Shown: positions 50,458 through 59,431 of the stretch, piece after piece
Numbering within the stretch: position 1 is the stretch's first letter
Layout: every line of letters starts with the position of its first letter
Assembly: GCF_028993555.1 (NCBI RefSeq)
Contig: NZ_CP118611.1
Coordinates: forward strand, 1-64,000
DNA: 64,000 nt
From: Ensifer adhaerens
Lineage (GTDB): Bacteria > Pseudomonadota > Alphaproteobacteria > Rhizobiales > Rhizobiaceae
Direction: 5' to 3'
Made by a program: the position numbers and the translations under genes
The notes under the pieces: generated by a model
Database searches by the model: none
The model's input: only the letters and a program-made list of their open reading frames with translations
Told to the model about the DNA's origin: nothing

Positions 50458-51360
50458 GTGACGGCGCGACTGGAAATCGTCCCATCCCCGGACGGCGGAG
50501 CGCTGTTGACGCCGGCGCGGCTCGTCGGCGAACCGCTCTTTGCCGAGGCGTTACGGCAGGCGGCCCTTCATATGGCCGCGATGCATGATGCCGCTCCGCG
50601 TATCGTGCGCTATACCGCCAGCTTGAGAAAATGGCTCCTCACCCAAGCCATCCTGGCTTTGCATTTCGAGCATCTGACAGATCCATCACGCCCTGCGCTG
50701 ACGACGGCAAAGCTCATCGACTTTATCGCCGCCAACAGTGTTGCCAGCAAGAACACGGCGGCGGCGCACCTGGCCGAAATGCGCAACTATCGACTGCTGC
50801 TCGATGCGGAACAGGGCAGCAACAAGCGGATCAGGCCTCTGATCGTTTCCGATGTCGCCGAAGGCCTGATCCGGCAGTGGTTCGAAGGGCATCTTTCGTC
50901 GCTCGACATGCTCGACCAGGGAACACGGCTGGCGCAATCGCAAAGCCAGTCGGCGTTGATGCATCATGCATTGCCGCGTGCGACGCGGCGGCTTATCGCG
51001 GATCGTGCCTGGTGCGATCCACCCGAAAGCATTGCCGCCTTCGTCTTGACGGAGTCGGGAAGCAACATTCTGCACGATCTGATGGCCCGGCTGCCGTCGG
51101 GCGTTTTGCCCGATCATCGGATTTGGGTCGGGCCCCTGAAGCTCGGCGAAATCACCAACCGCTACATCATCTCGCGCACCCATGCACAAAGGGTCTTCGC
51201 ACGTGCCGGTGACCTCGGTCTTCTCGGCTGGGAGAGCCTCGGTAGTCGTGGCCCTCTCTGGATTTCGCGTGGACTGGTCGACGATTACCGTTTTTGGCAA
51301 GCGGTCAAGTTTGCGGCGCTCGATGATGCCTTCGCCTGGGCAACGGTGCAGGCGAAATGA
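50458..51360 (+). CDS. Protein of unknown function with probable winged-helix segments
   Basis: The 300-residue protein starts at GTG 50458 (AGGG eight bases upstream). Residues about 80-110 (LTTAKLIDFIAANSVASKNTAAAHLAEMRNYRLL) look like a winged helix of regulator type. A second helix-turn-helix-like stretch is near 235-265 (LKLGEITNRYIISRTHAQRVFARAGDLGLLGW). There are no transmembrane segments. It could be a transcription factor with two DNA-binding domains, but no known family is recognised with confidence. No neighbour on the same strand indicates its target. Confidence 0.65.
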   Translation: MTARLEIVPSPDGGALLTPARLVGEPLFAEALRQAALHMAAMHDAAPRIVRYTASLRKWLLTQAILALHFEHLTDPSRPALTTAKLIDFIAANSVASKNTAAAHLAEMRNYRLLLDAEQGSNKRIRPLIVSDVAEGLIRQWFEGHLSSLDMLDQGTRLAQSQSQSALMHHALPRATRRLIADRAWCDPPESIAAFVLTESGSNILHDLMARLPSGVLPDHRIWVGPLKLGEITNRYIISRTHAQRVFARAGDLGLLGWESLGSRGPLWISRGLVDDYRFWQAVKFAALDDAFAWATVQAK

Positions 51361-51574
51361 ACGGCATGGCGGCCTGCGCGCGCAGTCTGTCCAGAATCGC
51401 GTGAAAGCGGAAAGATGTTCTAGAAACAAGTGCTAGAGCGACCTTGGCGCACTAAGGCCTCTCCAGGTTGCGATGCGTAAGGCGATCTCGCGGCCGCTTT
51501 CAGGATTTGCCCACCATGGCGCTGGACCCGCCTCAAACGGCAAGAACGGACCGGAAACCGAACCCCCAGCCTGC

Positions 51575-52498
51575 CTATAGACCGTGCAGAACCTGTGTTG
51601 CCTTGACGGCGGCCGACGCCCGGTTCTCGACGCCGAGCTTCACATAGATCTGTTCCAGATGCTTGGTCACGGTACGCGCGCTCAGTCCCAGGATCTCCCC
51701 GATGTCGCGGTTCGCCTTGCCCTTGGCGATCCACAGCAGCACCTCGGATTCTCGCTGCGTCAGCGCGAAGTGCTGACGCAGCATTTCGTCGTCCGTCAGC
51801 CGGTTCTCGGCCGTCAGCCGGAAGAGATACTCGTTCGGGCCGATCCCGCCGAGATAGGATATCTGCAGGCCCGATTGGCCGGGCTGGTCGAGCGTGAAGC
51901 TTTCTTCGTGAGAAGACGTCCCCCTATTGCGACATTCCATCCAGCGGGCGATGCGTTTCGTGACCGTACTCAAGCCATCGTCGCGGCCGGTTGCGGCATT
52001 GACGAGGCGGGTCGCCTGCGGGGTCGACCAGCATATGCTGCTGTCGGTGCGAACGGCCAGAAGATGCCGGCCGGCGGCATCGAGCGCGACCCGCGCGCTC
52101 TGGGCCGAGCGGGCGTTGGAGAGGTGGACGCGGATGCGTGCCCGGAGCTCGTCGATGTTGATCGGCTTTGTCAGATAGTCGACGCCGCCGGCTTCAAGGG
52201 CGCGGACCACGTGCTCGGTCTCGGTCAATCCGGTCATGAACAGTACCGGAGTCTGGCCGACGGCGGCGTTGGCCTTGAGGCGCCGGCAGGTCTCGAAGCC
52301 GTCCATGCCCGGCATGACCGCGTCGAGCAGGATGACGTCAGGGGTGATACGCTCCGCGATCGAAAGCGCGGCATTGCCCGACGTGGCGATCAGCGCGGAA
52401 AAGCCCGATCGCTCCAGCGCCTCGGTGAGGAAACCGAGGGCTTCCGGTGAATCGTCGACGAGCAGAACGATGTCGCGGCGGTCATAGGTCTCAGCCAC
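51575..52498 (-). CDS. Response regulator with receiver and LuxR-type DNA-binding domain
   Basis: The 307-residue protein has an N-terminal receiver domain (D59 in VILLDAVMPGMDG; KPI after the conserved Thr), a middle segment of about 100 residues that resembles a degenerate PAS-like domain (LLAVRTDSSICWSTPQATRLV), and a C-terminal LuxR/NarL helix-turn-helix (LTQRESEVLLWIAKGKANRDIGEILGLSARTVTKHLEQIYVKLGV). GTG 52498 is chosen because GGAGGAG lies seven bases upstream. It overlaps the preceding sensor gene by eight bases, so it is the output partner of the permease-fused kinase. Confidence 0.88.
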   Translation of the reverse strand: MAETYDRRDIVLLVDDSPEALGFLTEALERSGFSALIATSGNAALSIAERITPDVILLDAVMPGMDGFETCRRLKANAAVGQTPVLFMTGLTETEHVVRALEAGGVDYLTKPINIDELRARIRVHLSNARSAQSARVALDAAGRHLLAVRTDSSICWSTPQATRLVNAATGRDDGLSTVTKRIARWMECRNRGTSSHEESFTLDQPGQSGLQISYLGGIGPNEYLFRLTAENRLTDDEMLRQHFALTQRESEVLLWIAKGKANRDIGEILGLSARTVTKHLEQIYVKLGVENRASAAVKATQVLHGL

Positions 52499-55400
52499 GG
52501 GCGTCTCCTCCTTCTTGGCTGCTGTTCTTGAGGAAGGCGTCGTAACCGGAGAGATCGAAGGCCTGCACATAGGAACGGGCCTGCTCGACAAAGGGCTGAT
52601 GCTCGGGCGCGCGCGCGATCTCCGACAACTTGGCCACGATGCCCCTGATGTAACCGATCTCGCCGAGGCGGATCAGTTCCTGCACATGGTGAAGATCCGG
52701 ACGCGTCATCGCCCGAGCTGTCGGTGCGGCATGCGGCGGCTGTTCCTCGTCTTCGTGGATCCAGGTCAGGCCGAGATGTACCGCGAGCTTGTCGACGAGT
52801 TGTCCGACGACGAAGGGTTTGGCGAGCGTGTCGTTGTGGTCGCCAAAGGTGCCGGTGGTCGAGCCGTCGCCGATATTGGCCGAAAGCATGATGATCGGTG
52901 CCATTTGTCCGGCCTCGCGCAGCCCGGCGGTGAGTTCCCAGCCGTTCATGCCCGGCATCGAGATATCGATCAGGAAAAGGTCAGGGCGGATGTCTGCAAG
53001 GAGCGACAGGCAATCGGCTCCGGATGGGACGGCGAAGACGGTAAAATCCATGGGCACGAGGATTTCGCGCATCAGGTCGCGGTGGTCGACATTGTCGTCG
53101 ACGACGACGATCGTCCGCCGTGAACCGAGATAGGAGGTGATACGCCGCACAGGGGCGGCAAGCGCGGGTCGGTCGACAGCCGAAAGCATCAACCGGACGC
53201 GGAAGGTGGTGCCTTCGCCAAGGGTGCTGGTGACGGCGATTTCGCCACCCAGCGTCTGGGTCAGCAGCCTTGTGATCGTGAGCCCCAGGCCGAGGCCCGG
53301 CATGCTGCCGAGATGCTCCGCCTCGCCGCGTTGGAAAGGGTCGAAAATGCGCGGCAGGTCCTTGTCGGCAATGCCGCGACCGCTGTCGGCTATGGTGAAG
53401 GTCGCCACTTGGCTTCGATAGGCGACATCCAGGCGGATTCCGCCACGCTCCGTGAATTTCAGTGCGTTGGAAAGAAGATTGACGAGGATCTGGCGCAGGC
53501 GTTTCTCATCAGTCTTCACATAGCGCGGCAGGCCGGCGGCGCGCTGGTGCTCGAAGGTAATACCCTTGGCTTGCGCCTGCGGCCGGAACATCTCGATGAT
53601 CTGGTCGAGAAAGTCGTGAATGTTGATCTCGTTGGAATAGACCTGCAGCTTGCCCGCCTCGATCTTCGAGATATCCAAGAGGCCGTCGATCAGACCGGAG
53701 AGATGGTCGGCGCTGCGCTTGATCACCTTGATCGCCCCCTGGCGCGCCGGCGGAATGGTCTCGTCGCGCTCCAGCACCTGGGCATAACCGAGCACGGCAT
53801 TGAGCGGTGTTCGGAGCTCATGGCTGAGCCCGACGACATAGCGGCTCTTTGCACGGTTGGCGGCCTCCGCCGTCTCCTTTGCCTGCTGCAGCGCGGCATC
53901 GGTCTTCTTGTGGGCGGCGATTTCCTTGAGCAGCAGCGTGTTCTGGCGCGACGATTCCTCCTCGGCCACCACGCGGCTGTCGTGCGCGAGCACGTAGAAC
54001 CAGGAGACGATGCCGGCGAGCACGGCAAAGACGAAGAAGACGACGGCGATGGTCCGCTCGACGACGGCCGCCGTCTCCGGAGACGCGCCGGCGGTCTGAT
54101 GCGCGATCATCGCGAGGATCAGGCCGATGCCAGCGATCGACAGAACGGCAGAGATCGCGTAGCGGCCAAGGCGGGTCGCAAGCTTTTCCGTGACCGTGCG
54201 CGGAAGCAGGCTGTTGGCGACGGTTGCGACCTGTGCGTTGAAGCGCGCCTTGGGCTTGCACATGTCATGGCAGCGGCTGTCGAGCGAGCAGCAAAGTGAA
54301 CAGATCGGTGCCGCATAGGCCGGGCACCAGGCCATGTCCTCCGGCTCGAACGGATGCTCGCAGATCGAGCAGGTAATCCCGCTCTGGTTTGCCCAGCTTC
54401 GGCGCGGTTTGCGGGCGAGGTAGAATTTACCGTCGGTCAACCAGGCGATTGCCGGCGAGGCGATGAAGGCGACGACGAGGGCGATATAGGGTGCAAGCGA
54501 CGCAGCGATCTCGCCGAAGGCGCCGAAATGCGCCGTCAGCGCCACCGTCGCCGAGATCGCCATGGCGCCGAGCCCGACCGGGTTGATGTCGTAGAGATGC
54601 GCCCGCTTGAACTCGATGCCGGGCGGTGACAGGCCAAGCGGCTTGTTGATGAAGAGATCCGCGGAGATGGTGCAGAGCCAGGCCATGGCGATGATCGAGA
54701 AGACGCCGAGCGTTTCCTCGAGAAGCCGGTAGATGCCAAGCTCCATCAAAAGGAGCGCAATCGCGACGTTGAAGATCAGCCAGACGACGCGGCCCGGATG
54801 GCTGTGCGTCAGCCGCGAGAAGAAGTTCGACCAGGCGAGTGACCCGGCGTAGGCGTTCATGACGTTGATCTTCAGCTGCGACACGACGACGAAGGCGACC
54901 ATCAGAAGCAGCGCTGCCGTTTCAGACGGGATCATGTAGCCGAAAGCGGTGTAGTACATCTGTGCCGGATCGGCGGCTCTCGTCGAGGGCACACCGGCCG
55001 AAAGCGCCAGTACGACAAGGAAGGAACCGGCGAGCAGTTTCGGCGCGCCGACGATCACCCAACCGGAGCCGGCGAGGAAGACGGCGATACGGTGATGCAG
55101 CTTGCGCTGGCCGTCCGGCGGCAGGAAGCGCAGGAAGTCGACCTGCTCGCCGATCTGAGCCATCAGCGCGAAGATCACGGCCGACGCCGCACCGAACTCG
55201 ACGAGATCGAACGGCGCGATCGTTCCGGGTGGCCCGGACGCGTGGTGTATGCCCGAGTAGGCGAGCCAGGTGCCAACCTTCTCCCAATCCGCAAAGGCGA
55301 TAAAGACGAAGGGCAGGATGTTGAGTACGATCCAGAAGGGTTGGGTCACAAGCTGGAACTTGCTGATCAGCCGCACGCCGTGGGTGACGAGCGGGATGAC

Positions 55401-55877
55401 CATGACGGCGCTGACGATGTAGCCGATCCACAAGGGGATGCCGAGCGCCAGCTCGAGTGCGCCCGACATGATCGAGGCCTCGATCGCAAACAGGATGAAG
55501 GTGAAGCTCGCATAGATCAGCGAGGTCAGTGTCGAGCCGATGTAGCCGAAGCTGGCGCCGCGGGTCAGAAGATCGATGTCGACGCCGTGGCGGATGGCAT
55601 AGCGGCTGATCGGCAAGCCAACCGTCAGGATCATCAGGCTCGCGACTACGATCGCGACGATTGCGTTGGTCGTACCGTAGGACATGGTGATGGCGCCACC
55701 GATGGCCTCCAGCGCCAGGAAGGAGATCGCGCCGATGGCCGTCTGGGAGATGCGTTCGGATGAAAAACGACGGGCACTCTTGGCGGTGAAGCGCAGCGCA
55801 TAGTCTTCCAGCGTCTGGTTGGCGACCCATCGGTTGTATTCACGCCGGATGGGGATGATGCGCTGGCGTGCCGCCAT
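52491..55877 (-). CDS. NCS1-type permease fused to a hybrid histidine kinase
   Basis: The 1128-residue protein has four parts. Residues about 10-490 form a complete 12-helix permease like the NCS1 nucleobase/cation symporters (NRWVANQTLEDYALRFTA; GAITMSYGTTNAIVAIVV; QLKINVMNAYAGSLAWSNFF). Residues 503-540 hold eight cysteines (C503, C506, C518, C526, C529, C530, C536, C540), a probable metal site. Two more helices lie at about 573-593 and 608-630. The kinase core then follows, with H686 in GLSHELRTPLNAV, NLLSNALKFTE and GLGLGLTITR, and a receiver with D971 and an acidic tail. All catalytic motifs are present. It probably senses, and may carry, a nucleobase-like or ureide compound and signals to the overlapping LuxR-type regulator. 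Confidence 0.87.
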   Translation of the reverse strand: MAARQRIIPIRREYNRWVANQTLEDYALRFTAKSARRFSSERISQTAIGAISFLALEAIGGAITMSYGTTNAIVAIVVASLMILTVGLPISRYAIRHGVDIDLLTRGASFGYIGSTLTSLIYASFTFILFAIEASIMSGALELALGIPLWIGYIVSAVMVIPLVTHGVRLISKFQLVTQPFWIVLNILPFVFIAFADWEKVGTWLAYSGIHHASGPPGTIAPFDLVEFGAASAVIFALMAQIGEQVDFLRFLPPDGQRKLHHRIAVFLAGSGWVIVGAPKLLAGSFLVVLALSAGVPSTRAADPAQMYYTAFGYMIPSETAALLLMVAFVVVSQLKINVMNAYAGSLAWSNFFSRLTHSHPGRVVWLIFNVAIALLLMELGIYRLLEETLGVFSIIAMAWLCTISADLFINKPLGLSPPGIEFKRAHLYDINPVGLGAMAISATVALTAHFGAFGEIAASLAPYIALVVAFIASPAIAWLTDGKFYLARKPRRSWANQSGITCSICEHPFEPEDMAWCPAYAAPICSLCCSLDSRCHDMCKPKARFNAQVATVANSLLPRTVTEKLATRLGRYAISAVLSIAGIGLILAMIAHQTAGASPETAAVVERTIAVVFFVFAVLAGIVSWFYVLAHDSRVVAEEESSRQNTLLLKEIAAHKKTDAALQQAKETAEAANRAKSRYVVGLSHELRTPLNAVLGYAQVLERDETIPPARQGAIKVIKRSADHLSGLIDGLLDISKIEAGKLQVYSNEINIHDFLDQIIEMFRPQAQAKGITFEHQRAAGLPRYVKTDEKRLRQILVNLLSNALKFTERGGIRLDVAYRSQVATFTIADSGRGIADKDLPRIFDPFQRGEAEHLGSMPGLGLGLTITRLLTQTLGGEIAVTSTLGEGTTFRVRLMLSAVDRPALAAPVRRITSYLGSRRTIVVVDDNVDHRDLMREILVPMDFTVFAVPSGADCLSLLADIRPDLFLIDISMPGMNGWELTAGLREAGQMAPIIMLSANIGDGSTTGTFGDHNDTLAKPFVVGQLVDKLAVHLGLTWIHEDEEQPPHAAPTARAMTRPDLHHVQELIRLGEIGYIRGIVAKLSEIARAPEHQPFVEQARSYVQAFDLSGYDAFLKNSSQEGGDARG

Positions 55878-56069
55878 GGGGGTCCTAACGTGCCGTCGAA
55901 GGGGTATCTGCCTTTTTTCTTAGCACGGAAGTTTTCTGCTTAAAATTGCTGCAACGGAGAAAATGTGCAGGCGCAGCAAAGAAATGGGCGCGCCCGGTTT
56001 TTGGCTCGTTCGGCTGCCGAAATCGGGGCGCTCCGTTGGAAGCTTGCGGGTGCCTGATCGCTGGGCCCG

Positions 56070-57473
56070 TCAGGCTGCTTGGCAATAGATCGGATTGCTG
56101 ATCGCACGCCGGATGATCCGGCTTGAGAGATCGTCCTCGGAGAGCTGCCAGGGCAGGCCCTTTCCGGGAAGCGCGTCAAGGAACGCATCGACGAGCGCCT
56201 TCCGGCTCTCGACGGCCACGATCTCTGTGCGAAGGAAACGATCGGGCGAGCCGGCATAGCGGCCGACCCAATCATCGGCTTCGATCGCTTGTTCGCCAAC
56301 GATGCCGGAGGCATCCAACCACACGAGCTTGTCGCCCTTGGCGCCGCGAACCAGCGCTTCCGCCGTGACGGGGCCGGTGACGCTCGATCCCATCGGTGCT
56401 CCATTGGCGGTCAGTTCGAGATGAGGTCCCGCTGGACCTTCGGTGACATAGCCGCGACCGGCTTTCATGGCGCCGAGCACCGCCTCCTCGGATAGTTCTT
56501 CGAGAAAGAGCACGGTCGTTGGGCGGGCGAGCACCAGCGGTCCCTCGGGCATCAGTCTCGCCGGCTGGTGAAAATCGCTGCCGCCGATCGCCGAGATCTT
56601 CAGGCCCGACGCAAGCCGCTGCTGGTAGCGCTCCAGAGACACCCAGTTCCAGGCGAGCCAGTGGGATTGCCAGACCTCCATGCAGTCGATCTTGGGGAGC
56701 TCGTAATCCCAGGGGATCGTCGGCTTGTCGTGATTGACCGACAGCAGGCCGCCGCGCTCATGCACCAGCCGCTCAAGCGTACGAGCGTGCTCGGGCTTCG
56801 TCATGCGGAAATCGATCCAGTCGTCGACGCCGAAGACATTGGCGTGTCCGACGGCGGTGGTGATCTCCATGGCGCGGACGAAGACGAGATCGGGCGAAGA
56901 GTGCGGGTGGAAATAGCGCCGCTGGGTGATGGTGTTGTGGTCGGCGACCGCGAGGAAGTCGAGCCCTGCCTGCCGCGCTGCAGCATGCAGCAGTTCAGGC
57001 GCGCCGGCCGCGTCCGAGTGGAACGTGTGGCAATGAAGGTCGCCGCGATACCAGCCGGCCCCCTTGCGGACCGGAAACTGGCGCTTCGGTTGCGGCGCGA
57101 TCGCACGCGGGCTCATGTTGTAGTCGACGGTCACTAGCGCCTCGACGCCGTCTACGGGGATCTTGTAGAGGCCCAACATGACCTTCCACCGTCCAGACGG
57201 CATCTCGCCATGGACATAGCCTGGCGTGGCGTCGTCGGTGGCGACGAAGAAGCGATCGCGCGCGCCGCCGCTCCAGCCGCGAAAGCCCTCGGCGGTCGGG
57301 TAGTCGGTGGCCCGCGGGTCAAGCGCGCCGAGGTCGATGATGCATTGTTCCGATTTCGGATAACTCAGCGTCACGTCGATCCGTGTCGCGCCTTCGGGCA
57401 CGTCGAACGGCACATAGAAATAGGGGTCGACGGCCTGATGCTCGCGGGTGATCCGCACGCTAAGGGTCTGCAT
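56070..57473 (-). CDS. CehA/McbA-family metallohydrolase (PHP domain)
   Basis: The 467-residue protein has an N-terminal beta-sandwich of about 150 residues and a PHP phosphoesterase domain. Metal ligands are visible in YRGDLHCHTFHSD, FLAVADHNTITQR and the later LLSVNHDKP and IGGSDFHQP. The family includes the carbaryl esterase CehA, but most members act on unknown phosphoester or ester substrates. It starts seven bases after the ABC ATPase gene and has TTGAGG as ribosome site, so it belongs to the upstream sugar-type ABC operon and may hydrolyse the imported compound. Confidence 0.83.
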   Translation of the reverse strand: MQTLSVRITREHQAVDPYFYVPFDVPEGATRIDVTLSYPKSEQCIIDLGALDPRATDYPTAEGFRGWSGGARDRFFVATDDATPGYVHGEMPSGRWKVMLGLYKIPVDGVEALVTVDYNMSPRAIAPQPKRQFPVRKGAGWYRGDLHCHTFHSDAAGAPELLHAAARQAGLDFLAVADHNTITQRRYFHPHSSPDLVFVRAMEITTAVGHANVFGVDDWIDFRMTKPEHARTLERLVHERGGLLSVNHDKPTIPWDYELPKIDCMEVWQSHWLAWNWVSLERYQQRLASGLKISAIGGSDFHQPARLMPEGPLVLARPTTVLFLEELSEEAVLGAMKAGRGYVTEGPAGPHLELTANGAPMGSSVTGPVTAEALVRGAKGDKLVWLDASGIVGEQAIEADDWVGRYAGSPDRFLRTEIVAVESRKALVDAFLDALPGKGLPWQLSEDDLSSRIIRRAISNPIYCQAA

Positions 57474-57480
57474 GGTGGCC

Positions 57481-58584
57481 TCAACGCTCGTCGGCTGCGG
57501 GTATGCGCGCGCCGGAGTCGTCGAAGAGGGTGATGTGCCTGGCGTCGAAGGCGAGGTGCACGGAGGTTCCGACCTTGATCTCGTCGTCCGTGAAGATACG
57601 CGCCGTCACGCGGCCGTTGTCGCCGCGCTCGAGCGTGACGAGACTTTCCGGTCCCATGTTTTCGTTGGCGAAAAGTTCGCCGGAAACGACGTTCCGGTCG
57701 CCTGCATCCGCTATGCGCAGGTGCTCCGGGCGCACGCCAAGCGTCATTTTGCCTGCTTTCGCCGCCCTGGCGATGACGTCGGTGGGTGCGATGGGTGCCA
57801 GTTGCAGGCCTTCGGCGCGAAGGTGCAGGGCTCCTTCTCCCATGGAGGCTTCTACGGGGACGAGGTTCATCGGCGGGTTGCCGACGAAGTTGGCGACGAA
57901 GGTGGTTGCCGGCCGGCGGTAGATCTCGATCGGCGGCGCGAACTGCACGATCCGGCCCTTGTCCATGACAGCGATGCGGGTGGCGAGCGCCATGGCCTCC
58001 GCCTGGTCGTGGGTGACGTAGACGGCTGTCATGCCCATGTCGCGCTGCAGGTGGTTGAGGAAGCCGCGCGCTTCGAGGCGCAGCTTGGCATCGAGGTTGG
58101 AGAGCGGCTCGTCGAAAAGATAGACCTCGCTTGGGTAGACCAGTGCGCGCGCGAGCGACGTGCGTTGCTGCTGGCCGCCGGAAATCTGGCTCGGCAACCG
58201 CTTCAGGAGGTCGCCGATCTTCAGGACATCGGCGACTTCCTTGGCGCGGGCGTGGCGCTTGGTCTCCTGCTCACCGCGAACCTTTAGCGGATAGGCGATG
58301 TTGTCGGCGATGTTCATGTGCGGGTAGAGCGCATAGTCCTGGAAGACCATGGATATGCCGCGATCCTTCGGGTGCAGATAAGTGACGTCGCGGCCGCCGA
58401 TCATTACCCGGCCGGACGTCGGGGTTTCGAGGCCGGCGATCATGCGGAGACTCGTCGTCTTGCCGCAGCCGGAAGGGCCGAGCAGGCAGATGAACTCGCC
58501 ATCGGCGATCGAAAAGCTGATGTCGGGCACGGCGACGAAGGCGCCGAAAGTCTTGGAGATGTTCTGGAATTCGACAGAGGCCAT
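57481..58584 (-). CDS. ABC transporter ATP-binding protein (MalK/UgpC type)
   Basis: The 367-residue protein has Walker A GPSGCGKTT, signature ISGGQQQRTSLARAL, Walker B YLFDEPLSNLD and the C-terminal TOBE domain (FVGNPPMNLVPVE; GVRPEHLRI). The first residues MASVEFQNISKTFG fix ATG 58584; an upstream in-frame ATG at 58614 overlaps the permease gene. MalK/UgpC ATPases energise importers of oligosaccharides, polyols or glycerol phosphates. It is the fourth gene of its operon. Confidence 0.9.
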   Translation of the reverse strand: MASVEFQNISKTFGAFVAVPDISFSIADGEFICLLGPSGCGKTTSLRMIAGLETPTSGRVMIGGRDVTYLHPKDRGISMVFQDYALYPHMNIADNIAYPLKVRGEQETKRHARAKEVADVLKIGDLLKRLPSQISGGQQQRTSLARALVYPSEVYLFDEPLSNLDAKLRLEARGFLNHLQRDMGMTAVYVTHDQAEAMALATRIAVMDKGRIVQFAPPIEIYRRPATTFVANFVGNPPMNLVPVEASMGEGALHLRAEGLQLAPIAPTDVIARAAKAGKMTLGVRPEHLRIADAGDRNVVSGELFANENMGPESLVTLERGDNGRVTARIFTDDEIKVGTSVHLAFDARHITLFDDSGARIPAADER

Positions 58585-58597
58585 GGCGGGTTTCCGA

Positions 58598-59431
58598 TTA
58601 CGACTTGATGCCACCGAAGAACCGGAAACCGAATTTCCAATTCACGAAGAGATAAAGGGCGATGACGGGCAGGGAGTAGATCAGCGAATAGGCGGCAAGC
58701 AGCGTGACGATCGGCGTGCCGGCTTCCGAATAGAAGGAGTAGATGGCGACGGAGGCGGGCATCAGCTTGTCGCTGCGCAGGAGAATGAAGGGGATGAGGA
58801 AGCTGCCCCAGATATTGACGAAGGCCCAGACGACGACAACGACGATGCCCGGCCGGATGACCGGCAGCGCGACATCGAAGAAGGCCTGGAGCGGCGAGGC
58901 GCCGGCGACCATGGCGCTTTCCTCGTAGGAACGCGGAATGGCGTCGATGAAGTCCCTGAGGATGAACATTGCCGTCGGCAGCAGCCCGCCGGCAAAGACG
59001 AGAATGACGGCGAGATGGGTGTCGATCAGGCCCGCGGCCGAGATGATCAGGAAGATCGGCACCATCGCCGCCGAGCCTGAGACCACCGAGGAGAAGAGCA
59101 GCAGGATATAGGTGACGGCGCCCTTGCCGGGGATCGGCGAGCGCGACAGTGCGTAGGCGGCAAGCGTGGCTGCTGCGCCAACCAGCACCACACCACCCGC
59201 TGCCTGGATGAGGCTGTTCAACAGTGCCTGCATCGCGAAGGTGTTCTGGAAGACGGTCGCAAAATTCGAGAGCGTGAAGGGCGAGGGGATAGCAAGCCCG
59301 AGTTCGGCGCGCGCGTTGAAGGGCGCGAAGACAAACCAGACGAGCGGCAGCGCGAAGACCGTGCCGAGGAAGGTGGCGGCAGCGGAAAAGATCGTGCGCC
59401 GCAGGAAAATATTGGGAGCTTTGCGCATCAT
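58598..59431 (-). CDS. Carbohydrate ABC transporter permease (MalG family)
   Basis: The 277-residue inner-membrane protein has six helices and the MalG EAA motif (PRSYEESAMVAGASPLQAFFDVALPVIRPG). ATG 59431 overlaps the upstream permease stop as ATGA; the adjacent ATG 59428 is equally possible. The open frame to 59641 is inside the upstream permease and not real. It works with the MalF-like permease next to it. Confidence 0.9.
   Translation of the reverse strand: MMRKAPNIFLRRTIFSAAATFLGTVFALPLVWFVFAPFNARAELGLAIPSPFTLSNFATVFQNTFAMQALLNSLIQAAGGVVLVGAAATLAAYALSRSPIPGKGAVTYILLLFSSVVSGSAAMVPIFLIISAAGLIDTHLAVILVFAGGLLPTAMFILRDFIDAIPRSYEESAMVAGASPLQAFFDVALPVIRPGIVVVVVWAFVNIWGSFLIPFILLRSDKLMPASVAIYSFYSEAGTPIVTLLAAYSLIYSLPVIALYLFVNWKFGFRFFGGIKS

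Noticed and set aside
51361..51574. Possible rhizobial intergenic repeat (TTCTAGAAACAAGTGCTAGAGC)-like segment
   Set aside because: Only partial resemblance to repeats I remember and no second copy seen in the window, so it is not called.
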